Notes: generated by a model from the sequence alone, not told the origin. Shown: positions 1-9,778, counted from the first letter of the stretch. The stretch is DNA of 64,000 bases from Acidocella sp. (GCF_027352905.1 NZ_DAIEIF010000043.1:1-64000), one strand, 5' to 3'. Program-made: numbers and translations.

Positions 1-614
1 TGCTGGCCGGCCCGGCGGAAGCGGCGCGGCTGGCCGCCGCCGCCGCCACGCTGGATGAGCTGGAAGCGGCGATGCGGGATTTCACCGGCTGCGCGCTGCG
101 CGACACCGCGACACAACTCGTCTTCGCCGACGGCGCGGTGGCGGCCCGGCTCGTCATCATCGGCGAGGCGCCCGGCGGCGAGGAGGACCGGCAGGGCCGC
201 CCCTTTGTGGGGCCGGCCGGGCAATTGCTTGACCGGATGCTAGCCTCTATCGGGCTGGATCGTGGCCATGTCCGCATCGTCAACGCCGTGCCCTGGCGCC
301 CGCCAGGCAACCGCACCCCCACCGAGGCGGAGATTGCCCTCTGCCTGCCCTTTCTTCACCGGCAGATCGCGTTGATCGCCCCGCGCGGCCTGCTCAGCCT
401 GGGCGCGGTGGCGGCGCGGGCCCTGCTGGGACCCGGGGCGCAAGGCGGCATCCGGCGGCTGCGCGGCAAATGGCACGAAGCCCGGATCGAGGGGCTGGAA
501 ACGCCCCTGCCCTGTCTGCCGAGCTATCATCCCGCCTATCTGCTGCGCACGCCGCTGGCCAAACGCGACTCCTGGCAAGACTTACTGACCCTGCGCGCCT
601 GGCTGCATGGCTGA
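1..614 (+). CDS. Uracil-DNA glycosylase, family 4 (5' end outside window)
   Basis: Removes uracil from DNA as the first step of base excision repair. The frame is open from base 3 upstream of the first in-window ATG (base 72), so the N-terminus lies outside. Motif 1, GEAPGGEEDRQGRPFVGPAG, lies just downstream, and motif 2 is HPAYLLR near the C-terminus; both are family-4 signatures. Family-4 enzymes usually bind a 4Fe-4S cluster with four Cys. Here only two of those positions are Cys (in FTGCALRD and IALCLPF); the CxxC first position reads Phe, and the usual Cys before RPP reads Trp (VPWRPPGNR). This suggests a cluster-less variant, which I believe is common in alphaproteobacteria. A second, family-5 glycosylase lies at 11140-11793. 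Confidence 0.9.
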   Translation, partial: LAGPAEAARLAAAAATLDELEAAMRDFTGCALRDTATQLVFADGAVAARLVIIGEAPGGEEDRQGRPFVGPAGQLLDRMLASIGLDRGHVRIVNAVPWRPPGNRTPTEAEIALCLPFLHRQIALIAPRGLLSLGAVAARALLGPGAQGGIRRLRGKWHEARIEGLETPLPCLPSYHPAYLLRTPLAKRDSWQDLLTLRAWLHG

Positions 615-768
615 TATTGGGAAAGATCATTGCGGCAGCCAAAAAGTCCCTGGAAAATCAGGGCGCACTATGGCAGAAATATGGTGCGCGCTTCGGAGTC
701 TCGCGGCACGAGACAGTGCTCGAAGTTAACTCTTGCGTCATTGGCGGGACACGTTTACGTGCATCGCC

Positions 769-2436
769 ATGCGAGGAGCCTTTAAACCGCTCTCCCGCCT
801 GAACGTGATGCGTGCGGCTTTTGCTGCCCTCTCCGTTTTCGCCGCCGATTGCGTGGTTTCCGCTTCGGCGTTCGCGAAGCCCCCCATCGGGGGTCAAGGC
901 CCGGGAACGACAACGCCCCCCACAATGCCGAATACCGGCCCCAACGGGGATTCCGTAGCCTATGCCGTGCCGCGTAACGCCCCGCCCGGTGGCGGCGAAG
1001 TGGCGCTGCCGCAACCGCTCGCCCCCAGCGACGTGACGTTTTACCGCCGCGCCCTGCAGTTACAGCAGCAAGGACAATATGCCGCCGCGGATGGGATGCT
1101 GGCGCGCGTTGCCGATCCCGGCTTGACCGGCGTCGTGCTGGCCATGCGATATCTCAGCGATCATTACATCAGCAGTCCCGGCGAACTCACGGCCTGGTGG
1201 GCCAAATATGCCAACAGCCCGATGGCCCCCGCCATTTACGGCTTGATGCGGCATAAGCTCTCCCGCGCGGCATTGCCGCCCAAGCCCGCCTTGGCTCTAT
1301 TGCCGGAAGAAACCCTGACGGCGGGCGCCGCCGCTCCCGCCAACGCCGCGCCCGACGCCGCCGCCTGGCGCCGGGGTTTCACCACCGGGCTTAACGCCTG
1401 GCAGCATGATAATCTGGCCACCGCCGCCGCCATGTTCCGCCAGACGGCGGAGATGCGCGGCATCTCGGATGATGACCGGGCCGCCAGCGCCTTTTGGGCC
1501 GCCCGCGTCGCCCTGCGCCAGCAGCAACCGGAGCAATATCTCGACTGGCTGCACCAGGCCTCCTGGTGCCAGGACACGTTTTATGGGATTTTAGCGGGGA
1601 GGCTCCTCGGCCAGAGCTTCGGCCCCACCGGCATCGCCGCCACACTGACGGAAGCGGATACCGCCGCCGTCGATTCCCTGCCTTACGGGCATCTAGCATT
1701 CGAATTGCTGCAAATCGGTCTCACCGACCAGGCGGCTCAAGCGCTGCGCGCCCTCTGGCCGCAAATCCAGACCATGCCGGGGCTGGGCCGCTCGGTCATG
1801 GCCGTGGCGGCGACGGCCGGGCTCGTGGACGTGACGATCGCCATCGCCGGCCGTATTCCGGATACGGGGGATGAATTGGCGGGGGTCCGGTTGCCCTTGC
1901 CGGCCATGCACCCGCAAGGCGGCTTCCGCCTGGACCCGGCCCTGATTTACGCCCTCGCCCGCACGGAATCAGGCTTTGATGCCGATGCCGTCTCCCGCGT
2001 GGGGGCGCGAGGGCTGATGCAGTTGATGCCGCAGACCGCCGCGACCATGCGCCAAGCGGAAGGCGTCTCCGGCTCCTTGAGCGAGCCTTCGTCCAACCTC
2101 GCCCTGGGGCAGGCCTATCTGAATTATCTCGGCAAGCAGCCGGGCATTCAGAATAATCTCCTTGCCATTCTCGCCAGCTATAATGCCGGGCCGGGCGCGG
2201 CTGCTTCCTGGTATAACGCCATCAAGAGCGATTCCGACCCGCTTTTGTTCATCGAGACGATCCCCAATGACGAGACCCGGCGTTTCGTTCATCAAGTTCT
2301 CGCGGATAGCTGGCTCTACGCGGAGGAGATCGGCCTGAAGCCGCGCAGCCTGGATGAGCTGGCGCAGGGGGATTTCCCCATCCTCCATCCCTTTCCGCCG
2401 CCGCCCTACGCGCTTGAAACCGCGGATGCGCGATGA
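769..2436 (+). CDS. Lytic transglycosylase (Slt70-like), exported
   Basis: Periplasmic murein lytic transglycosylase that cleaves MurNAc-GlcNAc bonds. The C-terminal SLT domain has the catalytic Glu in ALARTESGFDADA, then GARGLMQLMPQTAATM and the ASYNAGPGA segment. The rest resembles the alpha-helical superhelical U-domain of Slt70. The start is uncertain. ATG 769 gives a basic n-region before a hydrophobic stretch ending ASAFA, while ATG 808 gives a shorter signal peptide. Neither has a strong ribosome binding site, and an open frame also extends to 733. A Pro/Gly/Thr-rich linker follows the signal. The gene overlaps moaB by 4 bp. A paralogue is at 13235-14815. Confidence 0.88.
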   Translation: MRGAFKPLSRLNVMRAAFAALSVFAADCVVSASAFAKPPIGGQGPGTTTPPTMPNTGPNGDSVAYAVPRNAPPGGGEVALPQPLAPSDVTFYRRALQLQQQGQYAAADGMLARVADPGLTGVVLAMRYLSDHYISSPGELTAWWAKYANSPMAPAIYGLMRHKLSRAALPPKPALALLPEETLTAGAAAPANAAPDAAAWRRGFTTGLNAWQHDNLATAAAMFRQTAEMRGISDDDRAASAFWAARVALRQQQPEQYLDWLHQASWCQDTFYGILAGRLLGQSFGPTGIAATLTEADTAAVDSLPYGHLAFELLQIGLTDQAAQALRALWPQIQTMPGLGRSVMAVAATAGLVDVTIAIAGRIPDTGDELAGVRLPLPAMHPQGGFRLDPALIYALARTESGFDADAVSRVGARGLMQLMPQTAATMRQAEGVSGSLSEPSSNLALGQAYLNYLGKQPGIQNNLLAILASYNAGPGAAASWYNAIKSDSDPLLFIETIPNDETRRFVHQVLADSWLYAEEIGLKPRSLDELAQGDFPILHPFPPPPYALETADAR

Positions 2437-2984
2437 GCGGCATCGATGAAAGCCGCGCCTTCATCGCAGTGCGCATCGCCATCGCCACCATCTCCGACAC
2501 GCGCGGGGCGGATGACGACACCTCCGGCGACACGCTGGCGGCGCGCATCGCGGCGAGCGGTCACACCCTGGTTGCCCGCCGGATCATCCGCGACGACGCT
2601 GATGCCATCGCGGCGGCTCTGCGCGGCTGGGTCGCCGACCCCGAAATAGACGTGGTCATTACCACCGGCGGAACCGGGGTCACCGGCCGGGACGTGACGC
2701 CGGAAGCATTCCGCCGCGTGCTGGAGAAAGAGATCGAGGGATTCGGCGAACTGTTCCGCATGCTATCCTTTGCCAAGATCGGCACCTCCACCATGCAGTC
2801 CCGCGCGCTCGGCGGCGTTGCCCACGGCACCTATCTCTTCGCCCTGCCCGGCTCGACGGGAGCGGTGAAGGATGGCTGGGACGATATTCTGCGCTTCCAG
2901 CTCGACGCCCGTCACCGCCCATGCAACCTCGTGGAATTGATGCCGCGCCTTAAAGAGCATTTCGCCGGCCAGCCCGAGGACTGA
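2433..2984 (+). CDS. moaB: Molybdenum cofactor biosynthesis protein B
   Basis: MoaB/MogA-family protein of molybdopterin biosynthesis, expected to adenylylate molybdopterin or support that step. It shows [14 protein letters not shown] near the N-terminus, the nucleotide/pterin-binding [13 protein letters not shown] loop, and a distal [13 protein letters not shown] segment, all typical of the MoCF-binding fold. Length (183 aa) matches MoaB. The ATG overlaps the stop of the upstream transglycosylase (ATGA), so it is probably translationally coupled. The link to a murein enzyme looks positional rather than functional. A palindromic repeat lies 27 bp downstream. Confidence 0.93.
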   Translation: MSGIDESRAFIAVRIAIATISDTRGADDDTSGDTLAARIAASGHTLVARRIIRDDADAIAAALRGWVADPEIDVVITTGGTGVTGRDVTPEAFRRVLEKEIEGFGELFRMLSFAKIGTSTMQSRALGGVAHGTYLFALPGSTGAVKDGWDDILRFQLDARHRPCNLVELMPRLKEHFAGQPED

Positions 2985-3011
2985 CCGGCGCGGCGCCTGC
3001 GGCCTAGCCGG

Positions 3012-3067
3012 CTAGAGCGATATCATCTGATCTGACTAGGCTTCAAATCAGATGATTGAAATTGCTC
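3012..3067 (+). repeat. Dispersed palindromic repeat, copy 1
   Basis: Imperfect inverted repeat beginning CTAGAGC. Both arms contain the CATCTGAT / ATCAGATG core, at about 3024-3031 and 3047-3054, and the right arm ends in TTGCTC complementary to the opening GAGC. It lies in the gap between the convergent moaB and aldehyde dehydrogenase genes. A closely similar copy is at 9916-9965 (opposite orientation) and a more diverged one at 16518-16563. It may act as a bidirectional transcription-end hairpin or as a REP-like mobile palindrome. Confidence 0.75.
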
Positions 3068-3078
3068 GCTAAAAAACT

Positions 3079-4515
3079 TCAAAGACTGGCCTGGGAGACG
3101 AATTTGGTGATCAGATAGGGTTCCAGTCCTTCCGCCCCGCCCTCCGAGCCATAGCCCGAATCCTTGATCCCGCCAAACGGCGTCTCCGGCACCGCCAGCC
3201 CGTGATGGTTGATGCCTATCAAGCCGGATTCGATATCCCCGGCCAGCGCCGTGGCCCGGCCCGTATCATGCGTATAGGCATAGGAGGCCAGCCCGTATTG
3301 CAGCCGGTTCGCCTCGGCGATGGCCTCGTCATAGCTCTTGAAAGGCATGAACAGCGCCACCGGGCCGAAGGGTTCCTCGTTCATCGCCCGCATCTCGGGC
3401 GTCACATCGGTCAGCACCGTCGGCTCATAGAAATAGCCTTTATTGCCGGAGCGCTTGCCGCCGGTCCGCAGCTTCGCTCCCTTGCCCACCGCGTCGGAGA
3501 CGAATTCATCCATGGCGCGCAAGCGGCGGTCATTGGCGAGCGGACCCATCGTGGTTCCCTCCTCCAGCCCATTGCCGACTTTCACCGCCTTGCATTTCGC
3601 GATGAATTTATCGAGGAAGGGCTCATACACATCTTCCTGGATGAGGAACCGCGTGGGCGCGATGCAGACCTGCCCGGCATTGCGGAATTTATTGGCCGCG
3701 AGAATGTTGACCGCGTTGTCGAGATTGGCGTCGTTGAACACCAGAGCAGGCGCGTGACCGCCCAGCTCCATGGTCGCCCGTTTCATGTACTTGCCCGCGA
3801 GGCTCGCCAAATGCTTGCCCACCGCGGTGGACCCGGTGAAGGAAATCTTCCGCACCACGGGATGGGGGATGAGATATTCCGAGATCTCGGCCGGAATACC
3901 GAAAACGAGCTGCACAACCCCGGCGGGCACGCCCGCATCCACATAGGCGCGCACCAGCTCGGCGCAGCTGGCCGGGGTCTCCTCCGGGCCCTTGAGAATA
4001 AAGGCGCACCCGGCCGCCAGCGCCGCGGAAATCTTGCGCACCGCCTGGTTGACAGGGAAATTCCAGGGAGTGAACCCGGCCACCACCCCCACCGGCTCGC
4101 GCAGGGAGAGCTGGTACACGCCGGGCAGGCGCGGCGGGATCACCCGGCCATAGGCGCGGCGGCCCTCCTCCGCAAACCACTCGATGACATCAACGGCGCC
4201 ATTGAGCTCCGCCTTGGCCTCGGCCAGCGGCTTGCCCTGCTCGGTGGTCAGCAATACAGCGACGCTATCCAGCCGCTCGCGCAGCAAGGCAGCGGCCTTG
4301 CGCATGATCTTGGCGCGCTCATAGGGCGAAACCTTGCGCCACTGGTCGAAGCCCTTGGCCGCGTGTTCCAGCGCCTCATCCAGATCCGCCTGGCTGGCAT
4401 GGGCCAGCTTGCCGATCACCTCCTCGGTGGCTGGGTTGATGATGTCAATCGTCTTGCCGCCCTGGGCCGCGCGCCACTTGCCGCCGATATGCAGCATTAC
4501 ATCCTGATACGCCAT
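3079..4515 (-). CDS. gabD: NAD(P)-dependent succinate-semialdehyde dehydrogenase family protein
   Basis: Aldehyde dehydrogenase superfamily, 478 aa, the usual length. It oxidises a semialdehyde, probably succinic or malonic semialdehyde, to the acid. Visible motifs are FTPWNFPVNQ in the cofactor fold, FTGSTAVGK, the catalytic Glu in MELGGHAP (about residue 250) and the nucleophilic Cys in NAGQVCIAPTR (about residue 283), and the C-terminal PFGGIKDSGYG typical of the GabD group. It lies 81 bp downstream of an omega-amino-acid:pyruvate aminotransferase on the same strand, which would supply the semialdehyde. Exact substrate is inferred; an alpha-ketoglutaric semialdehyde dehydrogenase is a possible alternative. 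Confidence 0.85.
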   Translation of the reverse strand: MAYQDVMLHIGGKWRAAQGGKTIDIINPATEEVIGKLAHASQADLDEALEHAAKGFDQWRKVSPYERAKIMRKAAALLRERLDSVAVLLTTEQGKPLAEAKAELNGAVDVIEWFAEEGRRAYGRVIPPRLPGVYQLSLREPVGVVAGFTPWNFPVNQAVRKISAALAAGCAFILKGPEETPASCAELVRAYVDAGVPAGVVQLVFGIPAEISEYLIPHPVVRKISFTGSTAVGKHLASLAGKYMKRATMELGGHAPALVFNDANLDNAVNILAANKFRNAGQVCIAPTRFLIQEDVYEPFLDKFIAKCKAVKVGNGLEEGTTMGPLANDRRLRAMDEFVSDAVGKGAKLRTGGKRSGNKGYFYEPTVLTDVTPEMRAMNEEPFGPVALFMPFKSYDEAIAEANRLQYGLASYAYTHDTGRATALAGDIESGLIGINHHGLAVPETPFGGIKDSGYGSEGGAEGLEPYLITKFVSQASL

Positions 4516-4596
4516 GCTATCCTCCGAAATTCACCGTCTCGAGCGCATATGGCGCGCCCGGCCCGGCCTTTACACCCTGCTTGCGCCAAGCGCGGC

Positions 4597-5919
4597 TCAG
4601 CCTTCCCGGATCAGCTCCCGGATGATGTCGATCATCTCGCTGATCTGCTCCGGCGTCGCCGCGAAAGGCGGGGCCAGCACCAGCGAATCCCCGGCCGCGC
4701 GCATCACCAGCCCGCGCTCGAAGGCGCGGCAGAGGATCTTGAAGCCGCGTTCGCCGGGTTTGCCCTTGGGCGCCAGCTCCACCGCCCCAAGCAGGCCGAA
4801 GCCGCGCGTGTCCACGACGTCCGGCAGGCCCTTAAAGCCGGCGATCTGGTCGAGAAAATCGGGGGCAAGCTGCTTCACCCGCTCGAACGTACCTTCCTCA
4901 CGGTAGATTTTCAGCGTTGCCAAACCGGCCGCGCAGGCGGCGGGATGCGCCGAATAGGTATAGCCATGGTAGAACTCGACCGTATCGGCCGGGGCGGCGT
5001 CGAGGATGGTCTGCTGGATCTCGTCCTTCACCGCGACCGCGGCCATGGGGATGGAGCCGTTGGTGAGCGCCTTCGCCATGGTCATGATATCCGGCGTCAC
5101 GCCGAAGGTCTGCGCCGCGAAAGGCTCGCCGGTGCGCCCGAAGCCGGTGATGACCTCATCGAAAATGAGGAGGATGCCGTGCCGGTCGCAGATCTCGCGC
5201 AGGCGTTTAAGATAGCCCTTGGGCGGCACCAATATGCCCGTGGACCCGGCGACGGGCTCGACGATGCAGGCGGCTATGGTGTCCGCGCCGTGGAGATTGA
5301 CGAAGCGCTCCAGATCGTCCGCCAATTCGGCGCCATGCGCGCCCTCACCCATCTGGAAGCGGTTTTCCGGGATATGGGTGTGGCGGAGATGAGCGACGCC
5401 CGGCAGGCCGAGCCCGAAGGATTTGCGGTTGGCGACCATGCCGCCCACCGACCAGCCGCCGAAATTGACGCCATGATAGCCGCGCTCGCGGCCGATGAAG
5501 CGCTGGCGCGAGCCCTCACCGCGCGCGCGGTGATATTGCAGCGCCATTTTGAGAGCGGTGTCCACCGCCTCTGATCCCGAACAGGCGAAGAAGACGCGGT
5601 TGAGCCCGGAGGGGGTAAGCTGCGCCACCTCGGCGGCAAGGCGGAAAGCGGTCGGCACGCCATATTGAAAGGGTGGCGCGTAATCCAGCTCCTCCATCTG
5701 CTTGGCCACCGCCTCGCGGATTTCCCGGCGGCCATGGCCGAGCGGGATGCAGTAGAGGCCGGAAGAGCCATCCAGAAGCTTCTCACCACGTGTATTATAA
5801 TAATAGACACCCTCCGCCCGGGCGATCAGGCGCGGCTGCTCAAGGAACTGCCGGTTGGCGGTGAAGGGCATCCATTGATGGACGAGAGGATCATTGCTGG
5901 CACGGGTCACGGCGCTCAT
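4597..5919 (-). CDS. Omega-amino acid--pyruvate aminotransferase (class III, PLP)
   Basis: Class III PLP-dependent aminotransferase of 440 aa. It moves the amino group of an omega-amino acid (beta-alanine or GABA type) to pyruvate, giving a semialdehyde. The N-terminal HQWMPFTANRQF and DGSSGLYCIPLGHGRREI are typical of the beta-alanine:pyruvate subgroup. LLIFDEVITGFGRTG carries the PLP-binding Asp, and TMAKALTNG the Schiff-base Lys. It is the likely first gene of a two-gene catabolic unit with the aldehyde dehydrogenase downstream. The 124-bp gap upstream (5920-6043) should hold the promoter; I see no convincing operator there. Confidence 0.88.
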   Translation of the reverse strand: MSAVTRASNDPLVHQWMPFTANRQFLEQPRLIARAEGVYYYNTRGEKLLDGSSGLYCIPLGHGRREIREAVAKQMEELDYAPPFQYGVPTAFRLAAEVAQLTPSGLNRVFFACSGSEAVDTALKMALQYHRARGEGSRQRFIGRERGYHGVNFGGWSVGGMVANRKSFGLGLPGVAHLRHTHIPENRFQMGEGAHGAELADDLERFVNLHGADTIAACIVEPVAGSTGILVPPKGYLKRLREICDRHGILLIFDEVITGFGRTGEPFAAQTFGVTPDIMTMAKALTNGSIPMAAVAVKDEIQQTILDAAPADTVEFYHGYTYSAHPAACAAGLATLKIYREEGTFERVKQLAPDFLDQIAGFKGLPDVVDTRGFGLLGAVELAPKGKPGERGFKILCRAFERGLVMRAAGDSLVLAPPFAATPEQISEMIDIIRELIREG

Positions 5920-6043
5920 GGGCTGACACTCCTGTTTGGACTTAGGGAGAGTTTACTATTTTAAACAGCCTTGAAAAGGAATTTCTCCAGGTCCCGCGGC
6001 ATCCCAGCCATGAGTGAAATGCCGTGCCGCCATGCACGATTTT

Positions 6044-6688
6044 TTAGGCGGGGCGTTCCATGTCGAAACGTGCTTCCGGCAGCACGAGGGCATATCCCGA
6101 AGGACCGCCGGCGCGCTGGACAATGCCGGCGCCAAACGTATCGAACACACCATTTTTCAACAGATGCGGCGCGATATGCACGCCGATGACCTCGCCAAAA
6201 ATCATCCAGGCTTCCACCGGCTTTCCATCCCGGTCCTTAAGCCGCAGGATCTCGGTGACCTTGCATTCGAAATTCACGCCCGCCGCCGCCACCATCGGCG
6301 CGGCCAGCAGCCGCGCGGCGGCCTTTTCCAGCCCCGCCACCCCGAACTCGTCCACCCCGTAGGGAAGGCTGGCCGAGCTGGCATTCATCGCCTCCGCCAG
6401 GGTCCGGTCGGCGAGATTCCAGACGAACTCACCGCTTTCCTCGACATTGCGCAGGCTGTCCTTGCGGCCGATGCTCGAAAAGCCGATGATCGGCGGCTCG
6501 TAGCAGAACGCGTTGAAAAAGCTGTATGGTGCCAGATTGACGCTCCCATCCCGGCCGCGGGTCGAGACCCAGCCGATGGGCCGGGGAGCAATAATGGCGT
6601 TGAAGGGATCATGGCTGAGGCCGTGTCCGCTCGCCGGCTCGTAGAAATATTTCTCCGCTCCGCTCATTCCCGTCTCCTTCTGCTTCAC
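6044..6688 (-). CDS. Flavin reductase family protein (FMN-binding split barrel)
   Basis: Flavin-reductase-like protein of the DIM6/NTAB split-barrel family, 214 aa, probably cytosolic and FMN-binding. The family signature is visible as [17 protein letters not shown] followed by [12 protein letters not shown], then PPIIGFSS. The substrate is unknown; family members reduce flavins for partner monooxygenases or act as stand-alone flavoproteins. The start overlaps the end of acpS by 4 bp, so it is the last gene of the folK-rpoZ-rsh-acpS run. No partner monooxygenase is visible nearby. Confidence 0.85.
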   Translation of the reverse strand: MKQKETGMSGAEKYFYEPASGHGLSHDPFNAIIAPRPIGWVSTRGRDGSVNLAPYSFFNAFCYEPPIIGFSSIGRKDSLRNVEESGEFVWNLADRTLAEAMNASSASLPYGVDEFGVAGLEKAAARLLAAPMVAAAGVNFECKVTEILRLKDRDGKPVEAWMIFGEVIGVHIAPHLLKNGVFDTFGAGIVQRAGGPSGYALVLPEARFDMERPA

Positions 6689-7095
6689 GGCGAGTCCGGC
6701 TCGGCCGAGATGATGACCTGGGCGTAGGCATAGGGATATTCATCAGTCAGGGAGAGGGAAACCCGCGCCCTCATGCCGGCGGGCGTCAATTCCCGCAGCC
6801 GCGCCGCCGCGCCGCCATGCAGTTCCAGGGTCGGCTGGCCGGAGGGCAGGTTCACCACCCGCAGATCCGACATGAACACCCCGCGCCGGAACCCGGTGCC
6901 CAGCGCCTTGGCGCAAGCCTCCTTGGCGGCGAACCGCTTGGCATAGCTGGGCGCGCGGAAATGCGCCCGCCTCTCGCTGCGGGCGCGCTCAGTGTCGGAA
7001 AACACCCGTAAGGTGAAGCGCTCGCCATGGCGGGCCAGCGCCTTCTCGATCCGCCTTATGTCGCAGAGGTCCGTGCCCAGCCCTAGAATCATCAT
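6685..7095 (-). CDS. acpS: Holo-[acyl-carrier-protein] synthase
   Basis: Transfers 4'-phosphopantetheine from CoA to a Ser of acyl carrier protein. It contains [13 protein letters not shown] at the N-terminus (the Asp is a Mg ligand) and the [15 protein letters not shown] segment (the Glu is a Mg ligand), both diagnostic of the AcpS-type phosphopantetheinyl transferases. Length (136 aa) is normal. Two adjacent ATGs (7095 and 7092) make the start uncertain by one codon. It lies 3 bp downstream of rsh and overlaps the flavin reductase by 4 bp, so it is clearly operonic. Confidence 0.94.
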   Translation of the reverse strand: MMILGLGTDLCDIRRIEKALARHGERFTLRVFSDTERARSERRAHFRAPSYAKRFAAKEACAKALGTGFRRGVFMSDLRVVNLPSGQPTLELHGGAAARLRELTPAGMRARVSLSLTDEYPYAYAQVIISAEPDSP

Positions 7096-7098
7096 CGT

Positions 7099-9360
7099 CT
7101 AGCTCCGCGAACGCTCGACTTGGGCGATGCCATTCGCCGCGCGCAGCCCGGCGATCACCTGGTTGAGATGCCTCGTGTCCCGCACCTCCACATCCACCAG
7201 CGCCTCGAAAAAATCCTGCTGACGATGGACGATTTTCAAATTCGAGATCGCGCCCTCCTGCTTGGCCACGGCGTTGGTGAGCGTGGCCAGCGCGCCGGGA
7301 TTATTGCTGGCGATGACGCTGACGCGCCCGGTGAAGCTGCGCGCCTTGCCATCGGCGCGGGTTAGCGCCGCCTCGTTCCAATCCACGTCGAGGAAGCGTT
7401 CCGGCGTGGCGGCGAACTGATCAAGCTGCGGACAATCCTTGGCGTGAATCATGATAGGCTTGCCGGTGGTGACGATGCCGACGATCTTATCGCCCGGCAG
7501 GGGATGGCAACACCCGGCATATTGCACATCCATGCCCGCCACCAGCCCAGTGATGGGACTATCCGCATCCGCGCGGGGCGTATTGCGGGGCGAGCGCGCG
7601 GTAAGCGCCCCGCCCATGAAGGCGGGCAGCATGCGCGGCACCCGCGCCTCCTTCAACTCCGGGTAGGCGGCATGGACCACGTCCTTAGGTCCTATGATGC
7701 CGGTGGCGACGGCGACGTAGAGATCATCCACGCTCGCCTGCTTGAACTGGCGGGCCACCGGCTCCAGCACCTTCTCGGAACCGTCTACCCCGTCCTGCCG
7801 AAACGCCTTCATCAGCATGGATTTGCCGGCGTCGCGATGCTGGTCGCGCATTTGCTGCGCGAGGAACCGGCGTATGCGCGCCCGCGCCTTGCCGGTGACG
7901 GCGAAGCGCTCCCAGGCCGGGCTCGGCGTGCCGCCACGCGCCGTAAGGATTTCCACTTGGTCGCCATTTTGCAATTCATACCGCAACGGCATCAGCTTGC
8001 CGTTGATCCGCGCCCCCACGCAGCTATCGCCGATCTGGCTGTGTACGGCATAGGCGAAATCGATGGATGTGGCGCCACGCGGCAGCTGGATGAGCTGCCC
8101 CTTGGGCGTGAAACAGAACACCTGGTCCTGATAGAGTTCCAGCTTGGTATTTTCGAGAAACTCATCCGGCGCGGCGGAGTTCTCGAGAATTTCCAGAAGG
8201 TCCTTCACCCAGCCGAACTGCCTAACATCGCCCGGCGAGGCGTCATCCTGCTTGTAGAGCCAATGCGCCGCCACCCCGGCCTCCGCCACCGCCTGCATCT
8301 CCGGCGTGCGGATCTGTATCTCGATCTTCTGGTTGCGCGGCTGGCGCAAAGTCACCCCGGTATGGAGGGATTGGTAACCATTCGCCTTCGGGGTCGAAAT
8401 ATAATCCTTGAAGCGCCCGGCGATGACAGGAAAGGCGGCATGAATGGCCCCCAGCGCCACATAGCAATCCGCCCGCGCCGGCACGATGATGCGGAACGCC
8501 ATGATGTCCGATAATTGCTCGAAGGCGACGTTGCGCCGCTTCATCTTCTGCCAGATGGAATAGGGCGATTTCTCGCGGCCGGAAATTTCCACCACGCTCA
8601 GCCCCGCCTCCTTGCAGATTTGGGTCAGGTCCCGCCGCACCTCCTCGATGACATCCGCCCCTTGCCCCCGGAGAAAATTGAGGCGGGTCTGGATCGTATC
8701 ATAGGCCTCCGGCTCGATCTCGGCGAAGGCGCGGGTTTGTAATTCAGTCTTCACCGCCTCCATGCCAATCCGCTCGGCGAGCGGCGCGTAAATATCCATC
8801 GTCTCGCGGGCGATGCGCAGCCGCCGGTGCGCCGCCGAAATGGCCGCAAGCGTGCGCATGTTGTGCAACCGGTCGGCGAGCTTGACGATAAGAACGCGAA
8901 TGTCCCGGCTCATCGCCAGCACCAGCTTGCGGAAATTCTCCGCCTGCTTGGTGCGGTCCGATTGCAGCTCCAGCCGGGTCAGCTTGGTGACGCCGTCCAC
9001 CAGCCCCGCCACCTCGGCGCCAAAGCACTGGCGCACCGTCTCCAGCGTCACCAAGGTATCCTCTACCGTGTCATGCAGCAGGGCGGTGATAATGGAGGCC
9101 GAATCCAGCTTGTAGCCGGCGAGAATCCCCGCCACGGCAAGCGGATGGGTTATATAGGGTTCGCCATTGTCGCGCTTCTGGCCGGCATGCGCCTCGGCGG
9201 CGAGGGCATAGGCCTGCTCTATGATCGCGGGGTCGGCCTTGGGGTCGTAGGCGCCGACGCGGGCCATCAGCGCCGCGAGTTCCGGCGGGCTTGCCGTGGC
9301 GCTGGCGCTCAAACCCTCAGGGGTCCGGGACAGGCGCGTCTCCCGGCCGCCTGGAAGCAT
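7099..9360 (-). CDS. rsh: Bifunctional (p)ppGpp synthetase/hydrolase (RelA/SpoT homologue)
   Basis: Makes and degrades the alarmone (p)ppGpp. In order it has an HD hydrolase domain (ITALLHDTVEDT; intact HD pair), a synthetase domain (SIWQKMKRRNVAFEQLSD and IMAFRIIV), a TGS domain (VFCFTPKGQLIQLPRGAT), and a C-terminal ACT domain after the CCHPLPGDKIVG segment. Both activities look intact, as expected for the single Rsh of alphaproteobacteria. The first ATG (9360) lies 4 bp after the rpoZ stop, but an internal ATG at 9267 would give 722 aa, closer to the usual length. The N-terminus is therefore uncertain. Co-transcription with rpoZ is common in this class. Confidence 0.95.
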   Translation of the reverse strand: MLPGGRETRLSRTPEGLSASATASPPELAALMARVGAYDPKADPAIIEQAYALAAEAHAGQKRDNGEPYITHPLAVAGILAGYKLDSASIITALLHDTVEDTLVTLETVRQCFGAEVAGLVDGVTKLTRLELQSDRTKQAENFRKLVLAMSRDIRVLIVKLADRLHNMRTLAAISAAHRRLRIARETMDIYAPLAERIGMEAVKTELQTRAFAEIEPEAYDTIQTRLNFLRGQGADVIEEVRRDLTQICKEAGLSVVEISGREKSPYSIWQKMKRRNVAFEQLSDIMAFRIIVPARADCYVALGAIHAAFPVIAGRFKDYISTPKANGYQSLHTGVTLRQPRNQKIEIQIRTPEMQAVAEAGVAAHWLYKQDDASPGDVRQFGWVKDLLEILENSAAPDEFLENTKLELYQDQVFCFTPKGQLIQLPRGATSIDFAYAVHSQIGDSCVGARINGKLMPLRYELQNGDQVEILTARGGTPSPAWERFAVTGKARARIRRFLAQQMRDQHRDAGKSMLMKAFRQDGVDGSEKVLEPVARQFKQASVDDLYVAVATGIIGPKDVVHAAYPELKEARVPRMLPAFMGGALTARSPRNTPRADADSPITGLVAGMDVQYAGCCHPLPGDKIVGIVTTGKPIMIHAKDCPQLDQFAATPERFLDVDWNEAALTRADGKARSFTGRVSVIASNNPGALATLTNAVAKQEGAISNLKIVHRQQDFFEALVDVEVRDTRHLNQVIAGLRAANGIAQVERSRS

Positions 9361-9364
9361 CGGC

Positions 9365-9778
9365 CTAGCGGCGCGGCTTGGCGCCGCCGAGCTCGGCCTC
9401 GATTGCCGCCTGGATGTCCTCGGGCGACATGATCTCCTCGCCCTCGGCAGCCATGGCGGCGGCCTCCTCTTCGGCGGAAACGTCTTGCAGGCCGAAAATA
9501 TTCTGATCGGTGGGGATCAGATCCATGACCTCCTCATCCACCGGCTCCGGCTCCGGCACGCGCGACAGGGATTTGACGAGATCCTGCTCGATGGCGGGCA
9601 AATCCACGGTTTCCTCGGCGATCTCGCGCAGGGCCACCACTGGATTTTTGTCATTGTCCCGGTCGATGGTCAGCTGCTCGCCCCGGCTGATATTACGGGC
9701 GCGTTGCGCGGCCAGCAGAACCAGCTCAAAGCGGTTCGGGACCTTGAGAACGCAGTCTTCGACGGTGACGCGGGCCAT
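9365..9778 (-). CDS. rpoZ: DNA-directed RNA polymerase omega subunit
   Basis: Small RNA polymerase subunit that stabilises beta' and participates in ppGpp responsiveness. The conserved core is [19 protein letters not shown] followed by [12 protein letters not shown]. The protein is 137 aa with an acidic C-terminal tail rich in Glu/Asp/Pro, as in other alphaproteobacterial omegas. An open frame continues upstream to 9898, but ATG 9778 aligns with the family N-terminus and has GGAG 10 bp upstream. The gene ends 4 bp before rsh. The 183-bp gap upstream holds a palindromic repeat and presumably a promoter. Confidence 0.93.
   Translation of the reverse strand: MARVTVEDCVLKVPNRFELVLLAAQRARNISRGEQLTIDRDNDKNPVVALREIAEETVDLPAIEQDLVKSLSRVPEPEPVDEEVMDLIPTDQNIFGLQDVSAEEEAAAMAAEGEEIMSPEDIQAAIEAELGGAKPRR

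Noticed and set aside
698-714. GTCTCG-CGGCA-CGAGAC hairpin downstream of the first gene, considered as a terminator
   Set aside because: Perfect 6-bp stem but no T run follows, and it lies 84 bp after the stop; could be chance in this composition.
470-802. 110-codon plus-strand frame spanning the end of the uracil-DNA glycosylase
   Set aside because: Out of frame with the glycosylase, no family resemblance and no ribosome binding site.
3202-5574. 790-codon open frame on the plus strand opposite the aldehyde dehydrogenase and aminotransferase genes
   Set aside because: It is the antisense of two clearly recognisable genes. Its translation is rich in Arg/His/Gly/Ala with no family motif, as expected for a high-GC shadow.
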